Assembly (NCBI GenBank): GCA_944367045.1
Contig: CALVWI010000009.1
Span: forward strand, 1-64,000
Source: an uncultured Clostridia bacterium
Lineage (GTDB): Bacteria > Bacillota > Clostridia > Christensenellales > Borkfalkiaceae
Length of the DNA: 64,000 nucleotides
Reading direction: 5' to 3'
Below the pieces are notes generated by a model that was not told where the DNA came from, did no database searches, and saw nothing but the letters and a program-made list of their open reading frames with translations. Numbering within the stretch: position 1 is the stretch's first letter; every line of letters begins with the position of its first letter. This document shows, in pieces, positions 16,136 to 25,562 of this stretch. The position numbers were made by a program, and so were the translations under genes.

Positions 16136-17731
16136 GTGGAAGACATCAGAAACGCCATCGAGTGCGGAAAGACAGCGCTCGGCATCGAGTTTGGTTCCAC
16201 GAGGATCAAGGCCGTTCTCGTCAACGAGAAGAACGAGCCCATCGCCTCGGGCAGCCACACGTGGGAGAACCGTTTTGAAAACGGCATTTGGACTTATACG
16301 CTTGAGGACATCTGGACGGGCCTGCAGGACTGCTATTCCAACATGGCCTTTGCCGTCGAGCATCAGTACGGCATCAAACTCAAGAAGATCGGCGCCATCG
16401 GCTTCTCGGCCATGATGCACGGCTACATGGTGTTCGATAAGGACGACAACCTGCTCGTTCCCTTCCGCACCTGGCGCAACAACAACGCCGAGTACGCGGG
16501 GGACAAGCTCACCGAACTCTTCAACTATCACATTCCCGCGCGCTGGTCTATCGCTCACCTCTATCAGGCGATCCTGAACGGCGAGGAGCACGTCAAGGAC
16601 ATCGTGTTCCAGACGACGCTCGAGGGCTACATCCATTGGATGCTGACGGGCAAGAAGGTCATCGGCATCGGCGAGGCGTCGGGCATGTTCCCCGTCGACC
16701 CCGCGACCAAGCAGTACGACAAGGGCATGCTCGAGAAGTTCAATAACCTCGTCAAGGGCAAAGTTCCCTTCAAGGTGGAGGACATCCTGCCGAAGATTTT
16801 GCTTGCAGGCGAGGACGCGGGCACGCTCACTGCGGAGGGCGCGAAGCTCCTCGATCCTTCGGGCACGCTGGAGCCCGGCATCCCGCTCTGCCCGCCCGAG
16901 GGCGACGCAGGCACGGGCATGGTCGCTACCAACTCCGTCAAGAAGCGCACGGGCAACGTCTCCGCGGGCACGAGCGTGTTCGCGATGATCGTGCTCGAAA
17001 AGCCGCTCTCGAAGCCCCACCCCGAGATCGATCTCGTCACGACGCCCGTCGGCGACCTCGTCGGCATGGTCCACTGCAACAACTGCACGTCGGACATCAA
17101 CGGCTGGGTGGATATGTTCGGCGAATTCGCGCACATCATCGGCGTGGATATCCCCAAGTGGAGGCTGTATGACGAGCTCTACTTCGAGTCCGAGAAGGGC
17201 GACAAGGACTGCGGCGGCCTCCTTGCATACAACTACGTCTCGGGCGAGCACGTCACGCGCGTCGACGCGGGCAGGCCGCTCTTCGTTCGCACGAGCGAGA
17301 GCAAGTTCAACCTTGCCAACTTCATGCGCGCACATCTCTATACCGCGTTCGGCGCCCTCAAGGTGGGGTGCGACATCATGCTGCGCGAGGAGGGCGTCAA
17401 GCTCGACCGCATCACGGGCCACGGCGGCTTATTTAAGACCGAGCGCGTCGGCCAGAGCTATCTCGCCGCTGCCATCAACGCACCCGTCACCGTCATGAAG
17501 ACGGCGGGCGAGGGCGGCGCATGGGGCATCGCCATCCTTGCAAACTACATGATCAGGAAGGAAGAGGGCGAGAGCCTCGAAGATTACCTCGAGAACAAGG
17601 TGTTCGCAGGGCAGGAGGGCGTCACGCTCGCTCCCGATCCCGAGAACGTCGCAGGGTTCGAGAAGTTCGCGGAGCGCTATGTCGCGGGCCTTCCCATCGT
17701 GCGCGAGGCAGTCGTTTCATTGAAAGATTGA
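16136..17731 (+). CDS. araB: L-ribulokinase, FGGY family (Bacteroides-type AraB)
   Basis: The start is a GTG at 16136 with AGGGGGGT in front. The 531-residue kinase has the FGGY N-terminal phosphate site [13 protein letters not shown] near residues 15-27, the phrase [13 protein letters not shown] near 95-107, and a C-terminal ATP site [13 protein letters not shown] near 430. It resembles the ribulokinase variant that clusters with araA and araD in gut bacteria rather than E. coli AraB. It would phosphorylate L-ribulose to L-ribulose 5-phosphate. AraD follows after 18 bases and araA is last, which supports the substrate. Confidence 0.85.
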   Translation: MEDIRNAIECGKTALGIEFGSTRIKAVLVNEKNEPIASGSHTWENRFENGIWTYTLEDIWTGLQDCYSNMAFAVEHQYGIKLKKIGAIGFSAMMHGYMVFDKDDNLLVPFRTWRNNNAEYAGDKLTELFNYHIPARWSIAHLYQAILNGEEHVKDIVFQTTLEGYIHWMLTGKKVIGIGEASGMFPVDPATKQYDKGMLEKFNNLVKGKVPFKVEDILPKILLAGEDAGTLTAEGAKLLDPSGTLEPGIPLCPPEGDAGTGMVATNSVKKRTGNVSAGTSVFAMIVLEKPLSKPHPEIDLVTTPVGDLVGMVHCNNCTSDINGWVDMFGEFAHIIGVDIPKWRLYDELYFESEKGDKDCGGLLAYNYVSGEHVTRVDAGRPLFVRTSESKFNLANFMRAHLYTAFGALKVGCDIMLREEGVKLDRITGHGGLFKTERVGQSYLAAAINAPVTVMKTAGEGGAWGIAILANYMIRKEEGESLEDYLENKVFAGQEGVTLAPDPENVAGFEKFAERYVAGLPIVREAVVSLKD

Positions 17732-17749
17732 CATTTCGGGAGGAATGAT

Positions 17750-18451
17750 ATGTTAGAAGCATTGAAAGAAAAGGTATTGAAGGCTAATCTCGACCTCGTG
17801 AAGCACAAGCTCGTGCTGTTCACGTGGGGCAACGTCTCCGAGATCGACCGCGAGAGCGGGCTCATCGTCATCAAGCCCTCGGGTGTCGAGTACGATGAGA
17901 TGAAGGCGAGCGACATGGTCGTGGTCGACCTCAACGGCAAGGTGGTGGAGGGGGATCTCCGTCCCTCGTCGGATACGCCCACCCACCTCGAACTCTACAA
18001 GGCGTTCCCCGACATCGGCGGCGTCACGCACACCCACTCGACGTTTGCGACCTCTTGGGCGCAGGCGGGCAGGAACATTCCCTTCTACGGCACCACGCAC
18101 GCCGACTACTTCTACGGCGACATTCCCTGCGCACGCTCCCTGACGCGTGAGGAGATCGAGGGCGAGTACGAGAAGAACACCGGCCTCGTCATCATCGAGA
18201 AGTTCCGCATGGAAGGGCTCAAGCCCCTCGAAGTGCCCGGCGTGCTCGTCAAGAGCCACGGCGTCTTTGCGTTCGGCAAGGACGGCGACAACTCCGTCTA
18301 CAACGCGACGGTCATCGAGGAAGTCGCGAAGATGGCGACCATCACCGAGATCGTCAACCCCAACGTGGAGCGCGCAGACCAGTTCATGATGGACAAGCAC
18401 TATTTGAGAAAGCACGGCAAGAACGCCTACTACGGACAGATCAAGCGGTGA
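17750..18451 (+). CDS. araD: L-ribulose-5-phosphate 4-epimerase
   Basis: GGGAGGAATG provides the ribosome site. The 233-residue class II aldolase-fold protein has the zinc-ligand motif [13 protein letters not shown] near residue 94 and a second histidine cluster, KSHGVFAFG, near 168. [13 protein letters not shown] near 24 contacts the substrate phosphate in this family. It converts L-ribulose 5-phosphate to D-xylulose 5-phosphate, feeding the pentose phosphate route. The length equals that of characterised AraD enzymes. Confidence 0.93.
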   Translation: MLEALKEKVLKANLDLVKHKLVLFTWGNVSEIDRESGLIVIKPSGVEYDEMKASDMVVVDLNGKVVEGDLRPSSDTPTHLELYKAFPDIGGVTHTHSTFATSWAQAGRNIPFYGTTHADYFYGDIPCARSLTREEIEGEYEKNTGLVIIEKFRMEGLKPLEVPGVLVKSHGVFAFGKDGDNSVYNATVIEEVAKMATITEIVNPNVERADQFMMDKHYLRKHGKNAYYGQIKR

Positions 18452-18455
18452 GAAT

Positions 18456-18644
18456 ATGATCGAGACGGAAGTGATCGCATACACTCCCGACAGCCGTAAG
18501 CGTGCGAAGCGCATCGAAGAGATCGCCAACGCCCGCGAGGCGAAGGGGGACGTCCTTGTTTCCGCCCTTGCGACTCCCAACTGCGGGGTTATCCTTGTGT
18601 TCCGCACTCCGACGGATTCGGAGAGAAAATAAGATCAAAATAGG
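18456..18644 (+). CDS. Small unknown protein between araD and araA
   Basis: This 62-residue reading frame starts 5 bases after the araD stop and ends 15 bases before araA, filling the gap almost exactly. It begins MIETEVIAYTPDSRKRAKRI and ends in FGEKIRSK. The codons have the G/C third-position bias of the neighbouring genes and the sequence is not low-complexity. The ribosome site is weak, so translation would depend on coupling to araD. I do not recognise the family. Confidence 0.5.
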
Positions 18645-18659
18645 AATGAGGTAATTTTT

Positions 18660-20138
18660 ATGAAACAGCTCAAGAACATGAAAGACTATGTCGTCTACTG
18701 GCTGACGGGCTCCCAGACGCTGTACGGCGACGATGTGCTCCAGCACGTTGCCCAGCACTCCGAGGAGATGGCGAACTACGTCAACGAGCACGTGCCCGTC
18801 ACCGTCAAGTATCTGACCACCTGCAAGAGCTCGGAAGAGATCGTCGCAGCCGTGAAAAAGGTGAATGCGGACGACAACTGCATCGGTATCATCACGTGGT
18901 GCCACACCTTCTCGCCCGCCAAGATGTGGATCAAGGGCCTCAAGCTCCTGCAGAAGCCCATGCTCCACTTCGCGACGCAGTACAACGAGAGACTCCCTTA
19001 CGACACCATCGACATGGACTTCATGAACGAGAACCAGGCTGCCCACGGCGACAGAGAGTTCGGCTACATCGTCTCCCGCCTCCGCATGGACAACAAGGTG
19101 GTCGTCGGCTACTATAAGGACCCCGAGGCGCTCAAGGAGATCGCTTCGTGGTGCAAGGTCGCAGCGGGCTACGCCTTCTCCAAGGACGTCAAGGTCTGCC
19201 GCTTCTCCGACAACATGCGCAACGTCGCCGTCACCGAGGGCGACAAGGTCGCGGCGCACATCGAGATGGGCTGGGAGGTCGACTACTATCCCATCGGCGA
19301 TCTCGTGGACGTCATCGACACCATCACGGACGAGGAAGTGGACGCGCTCATGGCCGAGTACGCGAAGAAGTACACGATGGGCACCGACCGCATCGACGTC
19401 GTGCGCGAGCAGGCCAAGTATGAGATCGCCATCGACCGTTTCTGCACCGAGAACGGCGGCTACATCGGCATCGTCGACCACTTCGGCGCGCTTCACGGCC
19501 TCAACCAGCTGCCCGGTCTCGCCATTCAGGACCTGCAGGGCAAGGGCTACGGCTTCGGCGCAGAGGGCGACTGGAAGATCGCAGCGCTCGGCGCGGTCAT
19601 GCAGTACATGGCAGGGCAGAAGGGCACTGGCCTCATGGAGGACTACACCTATGACCTCGTCGACGGCCTCTGCCTCGGCGCGCACATGCTCGAAGTTTCC
19701 CCTCAGTTCGCCTCCACCAAGCCCGAGATCCAGGTGCATCCTCTCGGCATCGGCGGCAAGTCCGATCCCGCCCGCCTCGTCTTCGAGGGCATCGAGTCTC
19801 CCGAAGCCATCGCGGTCTCCATGGTCGACATGGGCGACAGGATCCGCCTCATCGTGCAGAAGATCGAGCTCGTGAAGTATCCCCACAAGATGCCCAAACT
19901 TCCCGTTGCGGGCTGCATGTGGAAGTATAAGCCCAACTTCAAGGAGGGCGTCGCGGCATGGATCTATGCGGGCGGCGCGCACCACACCGTCGTCTCCTCC
20001 GTCGTCACCGCTCAGGAGATGGTGGACCTCGGCAATATGTGGGGCATGGAAGTCGTCCTCATCGACGAGAACACCAAGATCGAGGACTTCAAGAAGCAGC
20101 TCATGTGGTCGGATCAGATCTGGAAGACCAAGCTTTGA
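18660..20138 (+). CDS. araA: L-arabinose isomerase
   Basis: The 492-residue protein has the full length of AraA. It contains YVVYWLTGSQTLYG near the N-terminus, the conserved CHTFSPAKMWI at about 80-90, GTDRIDVVREQ, and the metal-site region GLCLGAHMLEVSPQFA followed by HPLGIGGKSDP. It interconverts L-arabinose and L-ribulose with a divalent metal, the first step of the pathway completed by AraB and AraD upstream. GAGGT precedes the ATG. A terminator follows, so it is the last gene of the araBDA unit. Confidence 0.95.
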   Translation: MKQLKNMKDYVVYWLTGSQTLYGDDVLQHVAQHSEEMANYVNEHVPVTVKYLTTCKSSEEIVAAVKKVNADDNCIGIITWCHTFSPAKMWIKGLKLLQKPMLHFATQYNERLPYDTIDMDFMNENQAAHGDREFGYIVSRLRMDNKVVVGYYKDPEALKEIASWCKVAAGYAFSKDVKVCRFSDNMRNVAVTEGDKVAAHIEMGWEVDYYPIGDLVDVIDTITDEEVDALMAEYAKKYTMGTDRIDVVREQAKYEIAIDRFCTENGGYIGIVDHFGALHGLNQLPGLAIQDLQGKGYGFGAEGDWKIAALGAVMQYMAGQKGTGLMEDYTYDLVDGLCLGAHMLEVSPQFASTKPEIQVHPLGIGGKSDPARLVFEGIESPEAIAVSMVDMGDRIRLIVQKIELVKYPHKMPKLPVAGCMWKYKPNFKEGVAAWIYAGGAHHTVVSSVVTAQEMVDLGNMWGMEVVLIDENTKIEDFKKQLMWSDQIWKTKL

Positions 20139-20156
20139 GTTTGAACCGAAAGAGCG

Positions 20157-20187
20157 CGGGGCGGTACGGCGTACTGCCCCGTCTTTT
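20157..20187 (+). terminator. Terminator after araA
   Basis: CGGGGCGGTAC pairs with GTACTGCCCCG around GGC, and TCTTTT follows. Confidence 0.8.
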
Positions 20188-20240
20188 ATGTCTTGCCGCG
20201 TTAGGTGCGGCGGCGCGCGGAGCTTCGCGCGGGAGGAATC

Positions 20241-22298
20241 ATGTTTGAAAAACGCTATGTCTTCGGCGATACCGCGGCCGTTTACCGCGAGGTGCCCGTC
20301 GAAGGCCATGAAAATAAGACGACCATCGGTCTCGGCCTCTATCCTGCGGGCGAGGAACCCGCGAACGTTCCCATGGACGCGCTCATTCAGGCGGCGTTCA
20401 CGGGCGACGAGACGCTCATCGACTACACCCTCGGCGTCACCATGCGAAACCGCGAGGGAACGCTTTTGCATGTCGAGGAGCAGGCGGCGGACGAGAGGGG
20501 CGTTGTGACCCGCCTCCATGACGGCAGGGGAAACGTCTACACCCATCACCTCGAATTCAGCCCCGAGACGGGCGTGTTCACAATTTGGGTCGAGTACGCC
20601 AACCTGACGGGGAAGGCACAGACGCTCGAGAGTCTGCAGAGCTTCTCCATAAGCGGCATTTCGGCCGTGAAGGGGGAGAGGGCGACGCTTGCGGGATTGA
20701 AACTGCACCGCATGACGAGCGCGTGGTCGCGCGAGTGCCGCCTTCAGGAGGACACCTTCGCGAATTTGGGCCTCGACACGAGCTGGGCGCGCTACGGCGT
20801 GAAGTGCGAACGCTTCGGCGAAGTGGGTACGATGGCAAACCGCGGTCACTTCCCGTTTGCCGCCATCGAGGACGAAGCGCGGCACATCGTGTGGGCGGCG
20901 GAGATGGAGGCCCCCGGCGCATGGCAGATGGAGGTCTACGCCGAGAAGGAGACGTGCGCGCTCTCGGGCGGGCAGGCGGACTATGAGTTCGGCCATTGGC
21001 GCAAGACCGTCGCCCCCGGGGAGAACTTCACGACGCACAGGGCGTTCGTGACGGTGAAGAAATCCCTTCTCGACTGCTGCAACGCCTTTGTCTCGGAGCA
21101 GGAGCGCAAGCTCGTCGTGCCCGCAAGCGAGGAGCAGATGCCCGTGCTCTTCAATGAGTACTGCACGACGTGGGGGTGCCCCTCGGCGGAGAATATCCGC
21201 GCTATCTTAAAGGCCATCGAGCCCTTTCCCATCGATACCTTCGTCATCGACTGCGGGTGGTACAAGCCGGACGACAAGGGCTGGTGCAACGCCATCGGCG
21301 ACTGGCGGCAGAGCCGTGCGCTCTTCCCCGACGGTATCAAGGCGGTCGCGGAGGACATCCGTGCGGCGGGTAAGATCCCCGGCATCTGGTTCGAGTTCGA
21401 AGTCGCGGGCAGAGACAGCGACTGCTTTTGGGACGAAGGCAAGCTCTTAAAGCGCGACGGGCGCGTCATCACGGGCAAGAACCGCCGCTTCCTCGACCTG
21501 CGCCTTCCCAAAGTCCAAGAGTATCTGAAGGAAAAGATGCTCGACTTCCTCAAGGACAACGGCTTTGAGTATATCAAGATCGACTACAACGACAGTCTCG
21601 GCATCGGGTGCGACAGCGCGGACGGCGCGGCTCCGGGCGAGGGCGGACGTCAAATCGCCGAGGAGAGCCTTGTATGGCTCGACTGCCTCAAGGAGACCGT
21701 GCCCGACATCGTCATCGAGAACTGCTCCTCGGGCGGCAGCCGCATCGAGCCTCTACGCATGAGCAAGGTCTCCATGTGCTCCTTCTCGGACGCGCACGAG
21801 TGCAACGAGATCCCGCTCGTCGCCGCCAACGTCTCCCGCGTCATTCCCGCGCGTCAGATGCAGATTTGGGCGGTGCTCCGCGAGGGGGAGAGCGTCTCCC
21901 GCACGGTGTATTCGCTCTGCGCCGCCATGATGGGCCGCATCTGCCTCTCGGGCGACGTGCTGCACCTCACAGAGGAGCGCATTGCCCTCATCAAGGACGG
22001 CCTCGACTTCTACCGCGAGGTCAAGGACATCGTGCGCTTCGGCAAGATCACCTGCATCGACAACACGGTGGAGTACTACCGCGACCCTCAGGGCAGGCAG
22101 GTGTATGAGAAGGAATACGAGGGCAAAAAGCTCGTCATCGTGCATTTCCTCGAAAGCGAGGAGCGGCTCACGCTTCCCATGGGCGGCTATACCGTGAAGC
22201 GGGCGTTCACCGACCTTCCCTATACGGCGGCGGAGGAACTCAGGATCGAGGGCAGGCCCTTCACCGCGGCGGCCTTCCTTCTGGAGAAGGGCGTTTGA
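20241..22298 (+). CDS. GH36-like alpha-galactosidase family enzyme
   Basis: The ATG at 20241 follows GGGAGG. The 685-residue protein has an N-terminal beta-sandwich and a (beta/alpha)8 core. The core starts near residue 310 with EYCTTWG, then VIDCGWYKPD, and IKIDYND with the predicted nucleophile Asp448. NCSSGGSR follows near 495 and SFSDAHECNE with predicted acid/base Asp517. These are the clan GH-D arrangement. There is no signal peptide, so it acts on imported oligosaccharides. Its place between araA and a GH51 enzyme suggests a galactoside or the structurally similar beta-L-arabinopyranoside; the sequence does not decide which. Confidence 0.8.
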   Translation: MFEKRYVFGDTAAVYREVPVEGHENKTTIGLGLYPAGEEPANVPMDALIQAAFTGDETLIDYTLGVTMRNREGTLLHVEEQAADERGVVTRLHDGRGNVYTHHLEFSPETGVFTIWVEYANLTGKAQTLESLQSFSISGISAVKGERATLAGLKLHRMTSAWSRECRLQEDTFANLGLDTSWARYGVKCERFGEVGTMANRGHFPFAAIEDEARHIVWAAEMEAPGAWQMEVYAEKETCALSGGQADYEFGHWRKTVAPGENFTTHRAFVTVKKSLLDCCNAFVSEQERKLVVPASEEQMPVLFNEYCTTWGCPSAENIRAILKAIEPFPIDTFVIDCGWYKPDDKGWCNAIGDWRQSRALFPDGIKAVAEDIRAAGKIPGIWFEFEVAGRDSDCFWDEGKLLKRDGRVITGKNRRFLDLRLPKVQEYLKEKMLDFLKDNGFEYIKIDYNDSLGIGCDSADGAAPGEGGRQIAEESLVWLDCLKETVPDIVIENCSSGGSRIEPLRMSKVSMCSFSDAHECNEIPLVAANVSRVIPARQMQIWAVLREGESVSRTVYSLCAAMMGRICLSGDVLHLTEERIALIKDGLDFYREVKDIVRFGKITCIDNTVEYYRDPQGRQVYEKEYEGKKLVIVHFLESEERLTLPMGGYTVKRAFTDLPYTAAEELRIEGRPFTAAAFLLEKGV

Positions 22299-22360
22299 GC
22301 GGTTCCCGCACTGCGGCGGCGTTCCTCTTGGAGCGCAACTGAAAATTTTGTGAATATGAG

Positions 22361-22397
22361 CTCGGGCATTGACTTTTGGTGCCCGAGCCATTATAAT
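22361..22397 (+). promoter_or_regulatory. Promoter with inverted repeat around the -35 box
   Basis: TTGACT (22369-22374) and TATAAT (22392-22397) are 17 bases apart. CTCGGGCA (22361-22368) and TGCCCGAG (22380-22387) form a perfect 8-base inverted repeat enclosing the -35 box. It could be an operator, or the weak terminator hairpin of the GH36-like gene. Confidence 0.7.
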
Positions 22398-22429
22398 AGA
22401 GAGGAAGTTTTTAGTCTCGGGAGGACAAA

Positions 22430-23653
22430 ATGGACCGCTTGGAACGCGTCAGGGCGCTTCTCAAAAATCACGGTCAGGAACATCTCCTTGCCTTTTGGGG
22501 GGAGCTCGACGCGGCGGCGCGCGAGGAACTGCTCAACGAGATCGAACACATCGATTGGAACATGCTCTCCCCCGGGGCGCACATTCAGCCCGTGAAGGGG
22601 GAGATATCGCCCATCGAGGGGCTGCTCGTGCCCGAGATCGAAGCGCGGCGCGAAGAGTTCGCTGCGGCGGGCAAGAAGGCCATTCAAGAGGGCAAAGTCG
22701 CCGCCCTGCTGCTTGCGGGCGGGCAGGGGACGCGCCTCGGCTACGCGGGGGCAAAGGGCACGGTGGACATCGGCATCACCCGCCCCCTCTACATCTACGA
22801 GTGCCTCATCGAGAATCTCTTGAAGGTCACAAACGAGTGCGGCGCGTATGTGCCCCTCTACATCATGACGAGCGACAAGACGGACGCGGAGACGCGTGCG
22901 TTTTTGAAGGAGCACGCCTATTTCGGCTATCCCGAGGGAGAGGTGCGCTTTTTTTTGCAGGATATGGCCCCCGCGACCGACTTTTCAGGCAACATTTTGC
23001 TCGAAGGGAAGGGGCGGCTCGCGCTCTCGCCCAACGGAAACGGCGGGTGTTTCTCCTCGCTCCGCCGTGCGGGGCTGTGGGAGGAGGCGAAAAACCGCGG
23101 CGTGGAGTGGTTCAACGTCTTTGCCGTGGATAACGTCCTGCAGCGCATCGCCGACCCCGTCTTTGTGGGCGCGACGCTGCTTTCGGGCAAGAACTGCGGC
23201 GCAAAGTTTGTGAAAAAGTGCGCGCCGCACGAACGGGTGGGCGTCCTCTGCAAACGGGGCGGCTTGCCCGATGTGGTGGAGTACTATGAACTCCCCGAAG
23301 AGATGGCGAATTTGCGCGATGAAAGGGGGGAGCTCGTCTACTCCTTCGGCGTCATTTTAAACTATCTCTTCAGGCGCGAGACGCTCGAGCGCATCGAACA
23401 AAGCGCTATTCCAGTGCATCACGCGAAGAAGAAGGTGCCGTACCTCAACGAGGCGGGCGAGCTCGTTCACCCCGAGACGGAGAACGCCGTCAAGTACGAG
23501 ACGCTCGTCGTCGACGTTGTGAGGCTCATGGGCTCTTGCCTTCCCTTCGAGGCGGTACGGGAGAGAGAATTTGCCCCCATCAAGAACGCGTCGGGCGCGG
23601 ACAGCATTGCCTCCGCCCGTGAACTTTTACAAAAAAACGGAGTGAAACTATAA
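22430..23653 (+). CDS. UTP-dependent UDP-sugar / UDP-GlcNAc pyrophosphorylase
   Basis: GGGAGGA precedes the ATG. The 407-residue protein is of the UDPGP family, with the nucleotide-binding loop LLLAGGQGTRLGYAGAKGT near residues 92-110, the sugar-site segment FSSLRRAG, and VFAVDNVLQRIADPVF near 230. It would make a UDP-sugar and pyrophosphate from UTP and a sugar 1-phosphate. Short members of this family include eukaryote-like UDP-GlcNAc pyrophosphorylases and UDP-glucose or UDP-galactose enzymes of gut bacteria. The next gene starts on its stop codon. Confidence 0.85.
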   Translation: MDRLERVRALLKNHGQEHLLAFWGELDAAAREELLNEIEHIDWNMLSPGAHIQPVKGEISPIEGLLVPEIEARREEFAAAGKKAIQEGKVAALLLAGGQGTRLGYAGAKGTVDIGITRPLYIYECLIENLLKVTNECGAYVPLYIMTSDKTDAETRAFLKEHAYFGYPEGEVRFFLQDMAPATDFSGNILLEGKGRLALSPNGNGGCFSSLRRAGLWEEAKNRGVEWFNVFAVDNVLQRIADPVFVGATLLSGKNCGAKFVKKCAPHERVGVLCKRGGLPDVVEYYELPEEMANLRDERGELVYSFGVILNYLFRRETLERIEQSAIPVHHAKKKVPYLNEAGELVHPETENAVKYETLVVDVVRLMGSCLPFEAVREREFAPIKNASGADSIASARELLQKNGVKL

Positions 23654-24000
23654 TGGAAGAACAGGCCTCTCAGGTGACCATGGACTTTGCGCAGCAGCTC
23701 ATCGATTTGAGCCGCGTCATCGTCGACATCTTCAAGTCGAACGATCTCGACAAACTCCCCGAGATGAACCGCATCATCAAGGAGATGTACCGCCTTCAGC
23801 ATGGCAGCGAGGATCCCGCCATGCAGACCATCGACGTGGAGGCGAACGTCATCTACACCAATTTCGATATGCTCGTCAAGGTCTTAAAGACGGCGGAGAA
23901 GGAGAGCGACCTTGAAAGCCTTCAGAACGCCGTCAACAAATTTTTGCACAACATCAACGAGGCCACGGTGAATATCGCCGCGATGTTCGGCCTCGTTTAA
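23653..24000 (+). CDS. Unknown small helical protein
   Basis: The ATG shares a base with the upstream TAA, so translation is coupled to the pyrophosphorylase. The 115-residue protein is predicted to be almost entirely helical and acidic, with no cysteines, signal or membrane segment. It contains FAQQLIDLSRVIVDIF and NKFLHNINEATVNIAAMFGL. I do not recognise the family. It lies 13 bases before the GH51 gene, so the three genes form one operon behind the promoter at 22369. Confidence 0.65.
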   Translation: MEEQASQVTMDFAQQLIDLSRVIVDIFKSNDLDKLPEMNRIIKEMYRLQHGSEDPAMQTIDVEANVIYTNFDMLVKVLKTAEKESDLESLQNAVNKFLHNINEATVNIAAMFGLV

Positions 24001-24013
24001 TAGGGAGGAAACC

Positions 24014-25537
24014 ATGAAGACGAAAATTTTTGCCGATGCCAACCTGCGGGTGGGCGAGATCGACCGAAACCTGTTCGGCTCGTTCATCGAGCACCTCGGA
24101 AGAGCGGTCTACGAGGGCATCTATGAGCCCGGCCACCCCACGGCCGACGAGAACGGCTTCCGAGGCGACGTGTTGGAGCTCATCAAGGAGCTCAACGTGC
24201 CCATCGTGCGCTACCCCGGAGGGAACTTCCTCTCGGGCTACGACTGGCGCGACGGCATCGGCCCGCGAGACAAGCGCCCGACCCGCCTCGATCTCGCGTG
24301 GTTCTCGACGGAGACCAACGAGTTTGGCACGGACGAGTTCATGAAGTGGTGCAAGAAGGCGGGCATCACGCCCATGATGGCCGTCAATATGGGCACGGGG
24401 ACCATCTTAGACGCCGCGCACCTCGTCGAATACTGCAACCATGCGGGCGGCACGACCATCTCCGATCTGCGCCGCGCAAACGGGGCGGAGGAGCCATACA
24501 ACGTCAAGTACTGGTGCATCGGCAACGAGATGGACGGCCCTTGGCAGACGGGGCACCTTTCGGCCGACGAGTACGGCAAGAAGGCGCTCGAGGCCGCGAA
24601 GGTCATGCGCTGGACGAACGGCGAGTACGAAAAGAACGCGCCGCACGACTTGAAGCTCATCGTCTCGGGCTCTTCCAACCACGAGATGAAGTCCTTCCCC
24701 GAGTGGGACAGGGTCGTCCTCGAGCACACCTACGAGGCCGTCGACTACCTCTCCATGCACCGGTACTATCAGTACGACGAGGACAGGAAGCGCCCCTTGG
24801 AGGACTTCCTCGGCTCCGCGGACGACATGAACGAGTACATCGGCACCTTGAAGGCGACCATCGAGTACGTCCGCGCGAAGGTTCGTTCGACGCGGCACCT
24901 CAAGATCAGCTTCGACGAGTGGAACATCTGGACGGTGGACGCGCCGAGAAACGAGCCGCTCTGGAAGAAGGCGCCGCACCTTTTGGAGGACGTCTACACC
25001 TTCCGCGACGCGCTCGTCTTTGCGGGCCTCATGAATACGCTCCTCAACAACTGCGACGTCGTCAAGATCGCCTGCCTCGCACAGCTCGTCAACGTCATCG
25101 CGCCCATCATGACCAAGAAGGGCGGCGGCACCTTCAAGCAGGCGTCCTTCTATCCCTTCCGCTACCTTGCGGGCAACGCCTCGGGCGAGGCGGTCCGCAC
25201 CTTTTCGGATACCGACACCTTCGAGAATATGTACGGCACGGCGCGGTACATCAACGAGGCCGTCACGCACGACAGGGCAAAGCGCGAGGTGTGCGTCTCT
25301 CTCTGCAATTACAGCCAGGAGGCGCGCGACGTGGAGCTCGAGCTGCGCTCCTTCGGCACGCTCAAGGCCAAGGAGTACGTTCGTATGACGAACAATGATT
25401 TGGACGCCGTCAACGGCTTCGACCACCCCGACACCGTCAAGCCCGAAATTTTGGACGTGCCTGCGGTGAAGGACGGCTCGCTCGTCTCGCTCACTCTCGC
25501 GCCCATGAGCTGGAGCTTCGTCCGCTTCACCTATTGA
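24014..25537 (+). CDS. abfA: Alpha-L-arabinofuranosidase, GH51
   Basis: The 507-residue enzyme has the usual GH51 length and the clan GH-A active site. The acid/base Glu is in WCIGNEMDGPW near residue 172 and the nucleophile Glu in ISFDEWNIW near 302. The C-terminal beta domain ends in PMSWSFVRF. There is no signal peptide, so it cleaves arabinofuranosyl groups from imported arabino-oligosaccharides and supplies L-arabinose to AraA, AraB and AraD. AGGGAGG precedes the ATG. Confidence 0.93.
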   Translation: MKTKIFADANLRVGEIDRNLFGSFIEHLGRAVYEGIYEPGHPTADENGFRGDVLELIKELNVPIVRYPGGNFLSGYDWRDGIGPRDKRPTRLDLAWFSTETNEFGTDEFMKWCKKAGITPMMAVNMGTGTILDAAHLVEYCNHAGGTTISDLRRANGAEEPYNVKYWCIGNEMDGPWQTGHLSADEYGKKALEAAKVMRWTNGEYEKNAPHDLKLIVSGSSNHEMKSFPEWDRVVLEHTYEAVDYLSMHRYYQYDEDRKRPLEDFLGSADDMNEYIGTLKATIEYVRAKVRSTRHLKISFDEWNIWTVDAPRNEPLWKKAPHLLEDVYTFRDALVFAGLMNTLLNNCDVVKIACLAQLVNVIAPIMTKKGGGTFKQASFYPFRYLAGNASGEAVRTFSDTDTFENMYGTARYINEAVTHDRAKREVCVSLCNYSQEARDVELELRSFGTLKAKEYVRMTNNDLDAVNGFDHPDTVKPEILDVPAVKDGSLVSLTLAPMSWSFVRFTY

Positions 25538-25562
25538 CGGGCAAGCGCACATAGGATAAATT

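Noticed and set aside
18441-21038. Very long minus-strand reading frame opposite araA and the GH36-like gene (865 codons)
   Set aside because: It is antisense to well-supported enzymes, is rich in Arg, His, Val and Asp as expected from the reverse of GC-biased codons, and has no family resemblance or ribosome site.
22361-22387. Inverted repeat considered only as a terminator
   Set aside because: It has no T tract and encloses a -35 box, so it was listed with the promoter rather than as a terminator.
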